The translations under genes were made by a program, and so were the position numbers. From NCBI RefSeq assembly GCF_000013865.1, contig NC_007948.1, forward strand, positions 2,108,001 to 2,172,000: a DNA stretch of 64,000 nt, given 5' to 3'. Below are positions 36,131 to 44,668 of this stretch, in pieces (within the stretch, counting starts at the first letter, position 1; each line of letters opens with the position of its first letter). The stretch is from Polaromonas sp. JS666 (GTDB lineage: Bacteria > Pseudomonadota > Gammaproteobacteria > Burkholderiales > Burkholderiaceae_C). The notes beneath the pieces are model-generated. The model was not told the origin of the DNA, did no database searches, and saw nothing but the letters and a program-made list of their open reading frames with translations.

Positions 36131-37189
36131 ATGCAGGTTTTCGCCTACACCTCCAACCCGGCCCGTGTGGTTTTCGGCGCGGGCAGCCTTCAATACCTGG
36201 GGCGGGAGATCGACGCCCTGGGCGCCCGCAAGGTGCTGGTGCTGTGCACCCCCGGGCAACGCCCGCTGGCTGAACGTGTGGCAGCCCTGTTGGCTGAGCG
36301 TTGCGCCGGCGTGTTTGACGGCGCCGCGATGCACGTACCGATTGAGACCGCCAGGCAGGCGCGAGAGGTAGCGAGCCGGCTCGGCGCCGATTGCGCGGTC
36401 GCCGTGGGGGGCGGCTCCACCATCGGCCTGGGCAAGGCCATTGCGCTGGATTCAGGTCTGCCGATCCTGGCCATTCCCACCACCTACGCCGGCTCGGAGA
36501 TGACGCCGATCTATGGCATCACCGAGGCCGGACTCAAGAAGACCGGCAAGGACGCCCGCGTGCTGCCGCGCACCGTGCTCTACGACCCCGAACTCACGAC
36601 CAGCCTGCCCGTGGCGGTCAGCGTGACCAGTGGCCTCAATGCCATCGCGCACGCGGCCGAGGGGCTGTATGCCGTGGATGCGAATCCGATCATGAGTCTG
36701 ATGGCCGAGGAGGGCATTGCCGCCATCGGGCGATCACTTCCTGCTATCAAAAGGAAACCGGACGATCTGCAAGCGCGCAGCGACGCGCTATACGGCGCCT
36801 GGCTGTGCGGCACGGTGCTCGGCCACGTCGGCATGGCGCTGCATCACAAGCTGTGCCACACGCTGGGCGGCAGCTTCAACCTGCCCCATGCCGAGACACA
36901 CACCATCGTGCTGCCGCACGCGCTTGCCTACAACGCCAAGGCGGCGCCGGTGGCCATGCAGCGGATTGCCCGGGCCCTGAAGGCAGATTCGGCGCCGCAT
37001 GCGGTGTTTGATCTGGCCAGAGACAATGGCGCGCCGGTGGCCCTGAAGGACATCGGCATGCAGCTGGCAGACCTGGATCGGGCCTGCGACATTGCCTTGC
37101 AAAACCAGTATCCGAACCCCCGCCCGCTGGAGCGCGCAGCGCTGCGGCAACTGCTGCAGGATGCGTTCGATGGTGCGCGACCGGCCTGA
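36131..37189 (+). CDS. graC: maleylacetate reductase
   Basis: Iron-containing-alcohol-dehydrogenase-fold enzyme reducing maleylacetate to 3-oxoadipate with NAD(P)H. 352 residues; motifs VGGGSTIGLGKAIAL and IPTTYAGSEMTPIYGIT bind the nucleotide, and metal-site-like His residues are in LGHVGMALHHKLCHTLGGSFNLPHAETH. The ATG at 36131 has AGGGA about eight bases upstream; the long open frame to 36020 overlaps the MFS gene. It is followed after 39 bases by the hydroxyquinol dioxygenase gene, whose product feeds it. Confidence 0.94.
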   Translation: MQVFAYTSNPARVVFGAGSLQYLGREIDALGARKVLVLCTPGQRPLAERVAALLAERCAGVFDGAAMHVPIETARQAREVASRLGADCAVAVGGGSTIGLGKAIALDSGLPILAIPTTYAGSEMTPIYGITEAGLKKTGKDARVLPRTVLYDPELTTSLPVAVSVTSGLNAIAHAAEGLYAVDANPIMSLMAEEGIAAIGRSLPAIKRKPDDLQARSDALYGAWLCGTVLGHVGMALHHKLCHTLGGSFNLPHAETHTIVLPHALAYNAKAAPVAMQRIARALKADSAPHAVFDLARDNGAPVALKDIGMQLADLDRACDIALQNQYPNPRPLERAALRQLLQDAFDGARPA

Positions 37190-37228
37190 TTCACCGAAAT
37201 TGCTATCCTCAACGATCAACGAAACCCC

Positions 37229-38068
37229 ATGCGTAACCTCCACCAAGACAACATCACCCAGGCCGTCATCGCACGCCTGGCGAATACGCCCGACCCCCGC
37301 CTCAAGGAAATCATGACGGCGCTGGTGCAGCACCTGCACGCCTTCGCCCGTGAGGTCAAGCTGACCGAGGCCGAGTGGTTGAAGGGCATCGAATTCCTCA
37401 CCGCCACCGGCCACAAATGCAACGAAACGCGCCAGGAGTTCATCCTGCTGAGCGACGTGCTGGGCTTGTCGATGCTCACGGTTGCGATGAACAACGACAA
37501 GCCCCAGGGCTGCACCGAGGCCACGGTGTTCGGCCCGTTCTACGTCGAAGGCGCGCCGCACTACGAGAACGGCGACGACCTAGCCAACGGCGCCAGCGGC
37601 GAACCCTGCCAGGTGCGCGGCATTGTGCGTGGCCTGAACGGTGAACCCGTGGCCAACGCGGCCATCGAGGTCTGGCAGGCCGACGACGAGGGGCATTACG
37701 ACGTGCAGAAACCTGAACTCAACCATGCGCAGGCACGCGGCGTGCTGAGATCACGTGCCGATGGCAGCTTTGACTTCAGGACCATCGTGGCCGAAGCCTA
37801 TCCGATCCCGACGGATGGCCCGGTGGGCGACATGCTCAAGGCTACGAAGCGCCACCCATGGCGGCCCGCGCATTTGCATTTCATGATTACGGCCGAAGGC
37901 TACGAAACATTGATCACCCATGTCTTCCGTGACGGCGACCCATACCTCGATTCCGATGCTGTGTTCGGCGTGCGCCAGTCGCTGGTGGCAGATTGGGTGA
38001 GGCAACCCGATGGCGACTATCTGCTGGAATATGATTTTGTGCTGAACCCGGTGCGCTCGGGCCGTTAA
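37229..38068 (+). CDS. graB: hydroxyquinol 1,2-dioxygenase
   Basis: Intradiol Fe(III) dioxygenase cleaving 1,2,4-trihydroxybenzene to maleylacetate. 279 residues: an N-terminal helical dimerisation domain (about 1-95) then the beta-sandwich. The iron ligands are Tyr157 (GHYDVQ), Tyr191 (EAYPIPTDG), His215 and His217 (RPAHLHF). The N-terminal helical region and its EFILLSDVLGLSMLTVAMNN stretch are typical of hydroxyquinol rather than catechol enzymes. Last gene of the catabolic operon; it closes the route from resorcylate to 3-oxoadipate. Confidence 0.95.
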   Translation: MRNLHQDNITQAVIARLANTPDPRLKEIMTALVQHLHAFAREVKLTEAEWLKGIEFLTATGHKCNETRQEFILLSDVLGLSMLTVAMNNDKPQGCTEATVFGPFYVEGAPHYENGDDLANGASGEPCQVRGIVRGLNGEPVANAAIEVWQADDEGHYDVQKPELNHAQARGVLRSRADGSFDFRTIVAEAYPIPTDGPVGDMLKATKRHPWRPAHLHFMITAEGYETLITHVFRDGDPYLDSDAVFGVRQSLVADWVRQPDGDYLLEYDFVLNPVRSGR

Positions 38069-38072
38069 TGAG

Positions 38073-39152
38073 TTAGTGGGCCTGCCGGTGCGGATGCTCC
38101 AGAAAAAACCGCACCATCTCGGCGCTGGCATCTGGCCCCCGGGCGTCGGTGTACGAGCCGTTGGCGCTGCCGCCTGACCAGGCGTGCGATGTGCCGTGCA
38201 CCAGCCAGTGCTCGGCCACCACCGTGCCATCGCTCGCGCGGTGCACGCGGCGCGTGGTCGCGCGGCCGTCAGCTCCTTTCAGGTGTTCGACTTCGACAGC
38301 GGCCGCCGTGCCAACGCTGGCCGTGATGACCTGCTCGCCGTTGCCCGGATGCACCGTGGTGTCGGCGTCGCCGTGAAAGACGATGGTCGCCACGCCGCTG
38401 GCGGTCGCACGGGTGGTGGTGCCACCGCCCCTCATCGCGCCCAGCGCCGACGGCAGGTCTGTCGCGATGCCGGCCGCCAGCCCCGAGTGCACGCCCACCG
38501 CGGCATACAGGTCAGGATAGGCGTCGCCCAAAATGGCGGCCATGGCGCCACCCGCGGACAGGCCGGCCACATAAACGCGCCTCGGGTCAATCGCATGGCG
38601 CGCCATCACCTCGCGCGTCATGCCCGCCAGCAGCGCCGGCTCGCCGCGTCCGCGGGCCTGGTGGGTGTGTTTGAACCAGTTCCAGCAACGCTGCGGATTC
38701 ATCTGCTGCGACTGTGCCGGGTACAGCACAAAAAAGCCCTGCGCCAGCGCCGCATCGTTCATGGCGGTGCCCGCCGCAAAATCGTCCGGGTTCTGCGTGC
38801 AGCCGTGCAGCATCACAACCAGCGGCAGCGGGCGCTCGCCGGCGCCCGGCGGAATATAAAGTTTGAAGTCGCGGTGACCCGAAGCGTCGCCATGGCTGCC
38901 GGCAATGAAGCGGCCGGCGTCGGGAGCGTTGCCGGCCGGTGCGGAGGGGGACTCGTCGTCAAATGTCCGCGCAACGTCAGGCACCTCGCGCGCCGCAACA
39001 TCAATCACGTCGCGCAGGTCTTGTGCGGCGGCGGCTGCGGCAGCCACACCGCCGCCCAGCGCGGCCTGGATCGCGGCGGTGGCGGCTTGCAGGTCACCGG
39101 CACGGGTGAGCTGGGCGGCATCCTTCATCAGGCGTTGGAAATCAGGGGTCAT
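38073..39152 (-). CDS. PHB-depolymerase-family esterase
   Basis: A 359-residue alpha/beta hydrolase of the extracellular catalytic domain type 1 (LpqC/Esterase_phb) family. The oxyanion motif is VMLHGCTQNPDDFAAGT, the nucleophile is in the lipase box GLSAGGAMA, and the acidic and His residues are in FHGDADTTVHPGN and VHGTSHAWSGG. The N-terminal Ala-rich helical segment lacks a clear signal peptide, so the enzyme may be intracellular. The substrate may be a polyhydroxyalkanoate oligomer or another ester. It is convergent with the resorcylate operon and followed upstream by an RHH gene. Confidence 0.9.
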   Translation of the reverse strand: MTPDFQRLMKDAAQLTRAGDLQAATAAIQAALGGGVAAAAAAAQDLRDVIDVAAREVPDVARTFDDESPSAPAGNAPDAGRFIAGSHGDASGHRDFKLYIPPGAGERPLPLVVMLHGCTQNPDDFAAGTAMNDAALAQGFFVLYPAQSQQMNPQRCWNWFKHTHQARGRGEPALLAGMTREVMARHAIDPRRVYVAGLSAGGAMAAILGDAYPDLYAAVGVHSGLAAGIATDLPSALGAMRGGGTTTRATASGVATIVFHGDADTTVHPGNGEQVITASVGTAAAVEVEHLKGADGRATTRRVHRASDGTVVAEHWLVHGTSHAWSGGSANGSYTDARGPDASAEMVRFFLEHPHRQAH

Positions 39153-39204
39153 CAGCTTCTTTCAGTTCGATTCGTTGATTCGTTGACTCGCTGTATTCGC
39201 TGTA

Positions 39205-39630
39205 TTAGCGGATACGCTGCACGAGCGCGGCTTTCACGGCGGGGCTCGCATGCAGGGCGCCCAGCACGGTCAGCGACTCAATGGTGGCGAGCGCCAGCGC
39301 GGGCGTAACTTCGGGTGCGATCGTGGCCAGCCCCAGCACGCGAATCTGCAACTTCTCCCCGGCCGCCTGCACGGCCAGCAGGTCCGCCTCGGTGTAGTGC
39401 TGGATGCCCAGCACCAGCGTCTTGCGCGACACGACCTGGCGCACTACCTCGCTGTGCGTGGTGAGCTGGTTTCGGATCGCCGTGCGGATCAGGTCGGTCC
39501 GGTTCGCATAAAGGCCTTCCTGCACCAGCAAGTCAATCTGGCCAAGGTCGACACAGCCCAAGTTGATCGTGATCTTTTCGTCGACCGGCTTGGGCGTTGC
39601 AATCTGGGAGGTTCTGCTGGGTTTTGGCAT
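39205..39630 (-). CDS. ribbon-helix-helix (CopG-like) regulator
   Basis: 141 residues. The segment EKITINLGCVDLGQIDLLVQEGLYANRTDLIRTAIRNQL (about 18-56) is a classical RHH: a short DNA-contacting strand followed by two helices. The remaining 85 residues (HYTEADLLAVQAAGEKLQIRVLGLATIA) form a C-terminal domain seen next to RHH motifs in Burkholderiales and of unknown function. A tandem array of GGATG motifs lies just upstream of the start. It is probably autoregulated and may control the adjacent esterase gene. Confidence 0.85.
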   Translation of the reverse strand: MPKPSRTSQIATPKPVDEKITINLGCVDLGQIDLLVQEGLYANRTDLIRTAIRNQLTTHSEVVRQVVSRKTLVLGIQHYTEADLLAVQAAGEKLQIRVLGLATIAPEVTPALALATIESLTVLGALHASPAVKAALVQRIR

Positions 39631-39644
39631 TTGACCATCTTAGC

Positions 39645-39673
39645 ACCATCCAAGTGGATGTTATTTGGATGGT
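39645..39673 (-). promoter_or_regulatory. inverted repeat upstream of the RHH gene
   Basis: ACCATCCAA-N11-TTGGATGGT: perfect 9-bp arms, with a nested ATCCA-AG-TGGAT palindrome inside. The CCATC/GGATG motif thus recurs three times within 29 bp, as expected for an RHH operator bound by several dimers. It sits 15 bases before the RHH start codon. Confidence 0.65.
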
Positions 39674-39794
39674 AAATCGAGGCGTCCGGGTTGCGCGGGC
39701 AATCCTCGGTTAAGTCAAAGCCTTCTGCTTGGGTACTAACGCGCTATTTCACTGGATCGATGACCCGGCGATGATCATTGGTTATGTTGACTAT

Positions 39795-39852
39795 AAAAAT
39801 GATAGCTGCTTACGCCAATTTTGTACGGGCTATAGTCTGATTTGCCCCTTAA
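39795..39852. repeat. short Comamonadaceae-type intergenic repeat
   Basis: TATAAAAATGATAGCTGCTT followed by ACGCC...GGGCTATAGTCTGATTTGCC is a recognisable copy of a short repeat family; a diverged copy is at 62400-62460. It carries no ORF of its own. Confidence 0.6.
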
Positions 39853-40476
39853 TGACAGTCAAAAAAAAACAGGCGCCACCCATCTCGGTATACAGAATTC
39901 TCCAAGTGACGGGTTTCCACTGCCGGTCAGCGCGTTGTCGTGAAGGTTTGCCAAGCGTGTGTTTAAAAATGCGTGGCGTTTGTGTCAGGGGCGCGGCTTT
40001 ATGCGACCAATCCGGATGTGGTGACCTTCAGGCTCTGCTTTGCTGCGGCGAAGATGGGAACGGCTGAGGCGAGGGCGGGGCGCTTGGAAGGTAATTTAGG
40101 CAGTGGCCTTGGTATTGTTGAATGGGTCTTGAGAGTCACGGTTCGAGCCCAAAGCGGGAGGTTTCATTGGCAATCGGCTATGCGCTCAGGCGCATGGTGC
40201 TGAGTACCCGCTGGAGACTGACTGCGGCTGTAGCGGTTTCAGCACTGGTCGCTCCAAAGCAGCCACCCAACTCAGCAACTTGAACGTCGGCTATATGCCG
40301 ATGGTTTCAACGATTGCGGCAGTTGCACCCGGCCAATTGCGGACGTCCCGCAATAGGTAAGCGGTCATGTTGTTAGATTAGATAGCTGTATTTCCACTGA
40401 AAGGAACCTTGGCAAGCGTAGTCTGTTCCACGGGCACCCTTGAGTAGGCGCGCAGGTCCGATGCCTGCCAGAGTAT
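39853..40476. other. gene-poor stretch at the edge of the accessory region
   Basis: I see no supportable gene here. The open frames at 39729-40067 and 39973-40203 have Cys-rich, low-complexity products without a ribosome site. The DNA has the patchy character of decayed sequence, and it separates the PHB esterase/RHH pair from the LysR-Bug cluster. Confidence 0.5.
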
Positions 40477-41352
40477 CTACTGCGTCTTGAATGCTTCGGT
40501 GAACGCCTCGGCCAGTGCGATGATGTTGCGGCTTCCGTCATCGGTTTTGCGCCAAACGCATGCGATGCGTCTAGAGGGCGCCTTGTGGCCCAGCGCCACC
40601 TCGCGCACGGAATAAGCCGCCAGCAACGGCCGTCGGGGTTGTGGCACCACCGTGATGCCCATGCCGAGCGAGACCATGGCCACGATGGCATCCATGGACC
40701 GAAGCTCGGTGGTGCAGCGCGCCTCCGGCGCCAACGCACGGACGAAGCGCGCGGCCTGCCGGCCGGCGGGCAGGCTCAGGTCGTAGCCTATCCACTCGTG
40801 GGCCTCGAAGAGCTTGCGCGGCGTGGCGACGGCCGACTCGCGCGGGGCCAGCAGCACGAAGGGCTGACGATGCAGATCCCGCCAGACCAGCCGGCTGGAG
40901 CCGCCCGCCTCGGGCCTGACCAGCAGCGCGGCATCGATGCGCCCTGCCTTGAGTTCGGCGAGCAGTTCGTCCGTGTCATTGAGGGGCGCCACGCGAATCT
41001 CCAATGCCGGGTGCAGGCCGCGCAGCCGGTGCAAGGCGCGCGGCATCACGTCGCTCTGCATGCTGGTGATGACGCCGATGCGCAGCTTGCCCGCCACGGC
41101 GATGGTGGGACGCGCACGCAGTGCATCGATCCGTCCGAGAAATTCGCCCACCGCGCCCCCCAGTTCCTTCGCCAGAGGCGTCGGGACGACGATGCGGGTC
41201 GACCGGTCGAACAGCGGTTGTCCGAAGAACAGCTCCATCTGCTTGACCTGCAGGCTCACCGCGCTGGGGCTGCAGCCCACGGCATCGGCCGCGGCGCTGA
41301 AGTTGCCGTGCTCCATGATGGCGCGCAGCGTGTTGAACATCGCCAGATTCAT
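40477..41352 (-). CDS. LysR-family regulator of the Bug/aldolase cluster
   Basis: A 291-residue LysR-type regulator: helix-turn-helix at about 1-60 (MFNTLRAIMEHGNFSAAADAVGCSPSAVSLQVKQMELFFG) and the effector domain from about 88 (KLRIGVITSMQSDVMPRAL). It is divergent from the Bug-receptor, aldolase and peptidase genes across 148 bp; the gap contains AAGCA-TAG-TGCTT near 41395 and two GCTTAA repeats, possible LysR sites. Its effector is unknown. Confidence 0.92.
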   Translation of the reverse strand: MNLAMFNTLRAIMEHGNFSAAADAVGCSPSAVSLQVKQMELFFGQPLFDRSTRIVVPTPLAKELGGAVGEFLGRIDALRARPTIAVAGKLRIGVITSMQSDVMPRALHRLRGLHPALEIRVAPLNDTDELLAELKAGRIDAALLVRPEAGGSSRLVWRDLHRQPFVLLAPRESAVATPRKLFEAHEWIGYDLSLPAGRQAARFVRALAPEARCTTELRSMDAIVAMVSLGMGITVVPQPRRPLLAAYSVREVALGHKAPSRRIACVWRKTDDGSRNIIALAEAFTEAFKTQ

Positions 41353-41500
41353 GAGGATTCCTCAAAGCCGGAGTTGAAATATCTCGCTTAACTGATGCAA
41401 GCATAGTGCTTAAAGTCCATGCAAGTGCACTGCAGCGCGATGCGGCGCACGGAAGTCCTTCACCGCCTACCTTCGCCCACCACCTCACTAGGAAAAGAGC

Positions 41501-42529
41501 ATGTCCGGTCTCCATCTTTCAAACGCAGTCCCTCGCGGTGTTGCGTCCACCTCTCGGTGGATGCGCCTGGCACTCACGGTGCTTGCCCTTGGCGCCCTGG
41601 CCAGCACGGCGTCGCCGCTTGTGGCCCAGGCCCAGACCTTTCCCACGCGCCCCATCCATCTGGTCGCTCCCAGCCCGCCCGGTGGCGGCACCGATGCGGT
41701 CTCGCGCCTGGTGGCGCAAAAACTGGGTGACACCGCCAAATGGACGGTGGTCGTCGACACCATGCCCGGCGCGGGCAACAACATCGGCCTGAGGTTTGGC
41801 GCCAAGGCGCCGCCCGATGGCTACACGCTGGTCATGGGCGAGACCAGCAACCTGGCCGTCAACCAGTTCCTCTACAAGAACCTGGGGTTCGATCCGTCCA
41901 AGGACCTGGCGCCCGTGGCGCTCATCGGCAGCGGCCCGCTGGTACTGGTAGTGCGCACCGACAGCCCCTACGGCGACTTCGGCGCCGTGGTCGCCGTCGC
42001 CAAGAAAAAGCAGCTCAGTTATGCCTCGTCGGGCAACGGCACCGTGGGCCATCTCGTGGCCGAGAGCGTGCGTGCAGCCTCGGGCGGCGACATGCTACAC
42101 GTGCCCTACAAGGGCGCCGGCCCTGCCATGACCGACCTGCTCGGCGGCCAGGTGGACCTGTACTACGCCTCGCTTACGGCGGCGCTGCCGATGATCAAGG
42201 GCGGCAAGCTGCGGCCGCTCGCCGTCACGTCCGGCAAGCGCCTGGATGTGCTGCCCGGCGTGCCCACCCTGATCGAAAGCGGTTTCCCGGGCTTTGCCTA
42301 CAGTGTGTTCTACGGCGTGGTCGCACCGGTCGGTACGCCGCCGGCCGTCGTCGAATTGCTCAACAGGCAGATCAACAAGTCGCTCGATTCCGAGGAGACG
42401 CGGAACAACCTCGTCGAGCGGGGCATCTTCCCGCAGCCCGGCACGCAGGGCGACTTCGCAAAGTTCCTCGATGGCGAGCGCAAGAAGTGGGGCCCCATCG
42501 TCAAGGCCTCCGGCGCGAGTGCGGACTGA
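41501..42529 (+). CDS. Bug-family periplasmic solute receptor
   Basis: 342 residues. A long N-terminal region includes the signal peptide (ALTVLALGALASTASPLVAQAQ); the mature protein has the Bug motifs IHLVAPSPPGGGTDAVSRLVAQ, MPGAGNNIGL and VPYKGAGPAMTDLLGGQVDL. No TctAB membrane genes are nearby. It is the first gene of a run with a threonine aldolase, an S51-type peptidase and a broken M20 peptidase, so the ligand may be a peptide-derived or hydroxy-amino acid. The ligand is inferred. Confidence 0.93.
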   Translation: MSGLHLSNAVPRGVASTSRWMRLALTVLALGALASTASPLVAQAQTFPTRPIHLVAPSPPGGGTDAVSRLVAQKLGDTAKWTVVVDTMPGAGNNIGLRFGAKAPPDGYTLVMGETSNLAVNQFLYKNLGFDPSKDLAPVALIGSGPLVLVVRTDSPYGDFGAVVAVAKKKQLSYASSGNGTVGHLVAESVRAASGGDMLHVPYKGAGPAMTDLLGGQVDLYYASLTAALPMIKGGKLRPLAVTSGKRLDVLPGVPTLIESGFPGFAYSVFYGVVAPVGTPPAVVELLNRQINKSLDSEETRNNLVERGIFPQPGTQGDFAKFLDGERKKWGPIVKASGASAD

Positions 42530-42587
42530 TGCGCTCAGCCGTCCCCAATACCATCAACACGCCGCTCACTCTCTGCAAGGTATACCC

Positions 42588-43727
42588 ATGAACAGCCATC
42601 CTGGCGACAACCACCCAGGCGGTCCTGCCCAGCCGCTGATGGACCTGCGCAGCGACACCGTGACCCGTCCGACCGAGGCCATGTATGCCGCCATGGCCAC
42701 AGCCGAGCTGGGAGACGACGGCCTCGACGGTGACCCGACCGCACGCCTGCTGGAAGCCGAAACCGCCCAGTTGCTGGGCAAGGCCGCGGGCCTCTACGTA
42801 CCCAGCGCCACCATGGCCAACCTGCTGGCGGTGCTCATCCAGGCCGGGCGGCAGGAAACCGTGTTGATGGAGGCCACCAGCCACCTCTACCGCGCCGAAC
42901 GTGGCGCGGCGACCCTCACCGGCAGCTTCTTCGAAGGCATCACGGGCCAGGCTGGCGCGATGCACATGGACCTGCTGGCGACCGCCATCGCGCCGGGCCG
43001 CGGCAAGCTGCGGCCGGCGCTGGTCTGCATGGAAACCTCGCACAACGATGCCGGTGGCGCGGCGCTGCCCTTGACCCACATGCAGGCGGTCCAGCAACTG
43101 GCGCAGCGGCACGGAGCCGCTGTTCACCTCGACGGCGCGCGGCTCTTCAACGCCTCGGTGGCGCTGGGCCTGGCGCCCAAGGTTCTGGCCGATACGGCCT
43201 GTACGGTGTCGGTGTGCCTGTCCAAAGGCCTGAGCGCGCCCATGGGGGCGGTCCTCGTGGGACCGGCGCCGGTCATTCAGCAGGCGCGCGGCCTGCGCAA
43301 GATGCTGGGCGGCAGCCAGCGGCAGGTGGGCATCGCCGCCGCTGCGGGCCGTGTCGCCATTCACGCCATGGTCGCGCGCTTGGCCGACGACCACGAACGC
43401 GCTCGTCAACTGAGCCAGGGCCTGCACGGCGCGAAGGATTCGTCTGGCCTGCGCGTGAACTGGCCGCAGACCAACATCGTGCAGGTCGACGTGTCCGCGA
43501 CCGGCCTCGACGCCGAAGGGTGGACGTCGCGCCTTCGGGAGCACGGCGTGCTGGTGCGGCCCTGGGGTCGTGCGCTGCTGCGCTGCGTGACACACCGCCA
43601 CGTCGATGACATGCAAATTGCCGCCGTGATCGAAGCCTTCCGCGCCGTGGCCGCGACGCTGCCGAGCACAGGTCACAGCCGTGACATTGGAAGCGACGTT
43701 GCCCGGCCGGCCGCAGCCATCTCGTAG
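42588..43727 (+). CDS. threonine aldolase family (beta-eliminating lyase)
   Basis: PLP enzyme of fold type I, 379 residues, which cleaves beta-hydroxy-amino acids to glycine and an aldehyde. It opens with the family signature DLRSDTVTRPT (about 19-29); the PLP lysine is Lys213 in CLSKGLSAPMGA, and HLDGARLFNA supplies the cofactor aspartate. The ATG at 42588 has AAGG seven bases upstream; the larger open frame from 42294 overlaps the Bug gene in another frame. Whether it prefers L-threonine, L-allo-threonine or a different hydroxy-amino acid cannot be told. Confidence 0.92.
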   Translation: MNSHPGDNHPGGPAQPLMDLRSDTVTRPTEAMYAAMATAELGDDGLDGDPTARLLEAETAQLLGKAAGLYVPSATMANLLAVLIQAGRQETVLMEATSHLYRAERGAATLTGSFFEGITGQAGAMHMDLLATAIAPGRGKLRPALVCMETSHNDAGGAALPLTHMQAVQQLAQRHGAAVHLDGARLFNASVALGLAPKVLADTACTVSVCLSKGLSAPMGAVLVGPAPVIQQARGLRKMLGGSQRQVGIAAAAGRVAIHAMVARLADDHERARQLSQGLHGAKDSSGLRVNWPQTNIVQVDVSATGLDAEGWTSRLREHGVLVRPWGRALLRCVTHRHVDDMQIAAVIEAFRAVAATLPSTGHSRDIGSDVARPAAAIS

Positions 43728-43884
43728 CCACCGCATGGCGTGCCAGGTCGGCAAACACCGAGTCCGAGCGCGCCCGATTCAGCCGCCAGCCCGTCAGCCC
43801 AACCGCCGCCGTCGAACGTCGACGTCAACAGTGGCCCTCGCCCGCTCCACCGGGCGCGAAAAATCAACGACCCGGAGTCACCCC

Positions 43885-44664
43885 ATGAAACGCAGAGCAT
43901 TCGTTCAAACCGCCGGCCTCGCCATGGCCTTGCCTTCCCTTGCCATGGCCGCTGATGCACCCGCATCGCCCTCTGCCAGAAGACGGCTGCTCGCCTTCGG
44001 CAGTGGCAATTTCGCCGCCTTCCTCAAACACATCGTGCCGATGGCAGGCAAGCCGAACCCCAAGATCTGCTATGTCCCGACGGCGACGGGCGACAGCCTA
44101 GTCAACATCACCAACTGGTATGCGGCCAGCGAGAGCCTGCCGATGCAGGCGCATGTCATGAAGTCGTTCATCAGCTCGTACACGACCAAGAAGAATTTCG
44201 AAGACAAGCTGATGGAGATGGATGCGGTCTTCATCGGCGGCGGCAACACGCTGAACATGCTGGCCGTCTGGAAGGCGCAGGGCATCGACCAGGCGCTGCG
44301 CAAGGCCTATGACAAGGGCGTCCTGATGACGGGCGGCAGTGCGGGCTCGCTGTGCTGGTTCGAAAGCGGTACCAGCGATTCGCGGCCCAGCGAGTTGTCC
44401 AAGGTCGATTGCATGGGATGGCTCAAGGGCTCCAACTGCCCGCATTTCGATGCCGAGGCATTTCGCCGCCCGCTCTACCACGACCTCATCAAGAAGGGCG
44501 AGCTGCCGCCGGGCTATGCCTGCGACAACTTGGCCGGTGTCTATTTCGAGGACGAGAAGTTCATCAGATCGGTGGCACTCAACGACAAGAGCTTTTCATA
44601 CCATGTCGATCTCGTTGGCGGCAACATCTCCGAAACCAGGCTGCCCACCGACGTGCTGAAGTAA
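43885..44664 (+). CDS. exported S51-family peptidase (peptidase E-like)
   Basis: About 259 residues. The N-terminus is a signal peptide with adjacent arginines (MKRRAFVQTAG, cleavage near LAMA), so the protein is probably periplasmic, unlike cytosolic PepE. The nucleophile serine is in MTGGSAGSLCWF, preceded by the FIGGGNTLNML motif that is conserved in dipeptidase E and cyanophycinase-like enzymes. The ATG at 43885 has GGAG seven bases upstream. PepE removes N-terminal Asp from dipeptides; the specificity here is unknown. It is followed four bases later by the broken M20 peptidase gene. Confidence 0.88.
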   Translation: MKRRAFVQTAGLAMALPSLAMAADAPASPSARRRLLAFGSGNFAAFLKHIVPMAGKPNPKICYVPTATGDSLVNITNWYAASESLPMQAHVMKSFISSYTTKKNFEDKLMEMDAVFIGGGNTLNMLAVWKAQGIDQALRKAYDKGVLMTGGSAGSLCWFESGTSDSRPSELSKVDCMGWLKGSNCPHFDAEAFRRPLYHDLIKKGELPPGYACDNLAGVYFEDEKFIRSVALNDKSFSYHVDLVGGNISETRLPTDVLK

Positions 44665-44668
44665 CGCC

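Noticed and set aside
39729..40067. 112-residue open frame in the gene-poor stretch
   Set aside because: Includes the intergenic repeat, has no ribosome site, and the product is a low-complexity Cys-rich sequence.
43681..43884. 68-residue N-terminal extension of the S51 peptidase
   Set aside because: It overlaps the aldolase gene, lacks a ribosome site, and would bury the signal peptide that begins at 43885.
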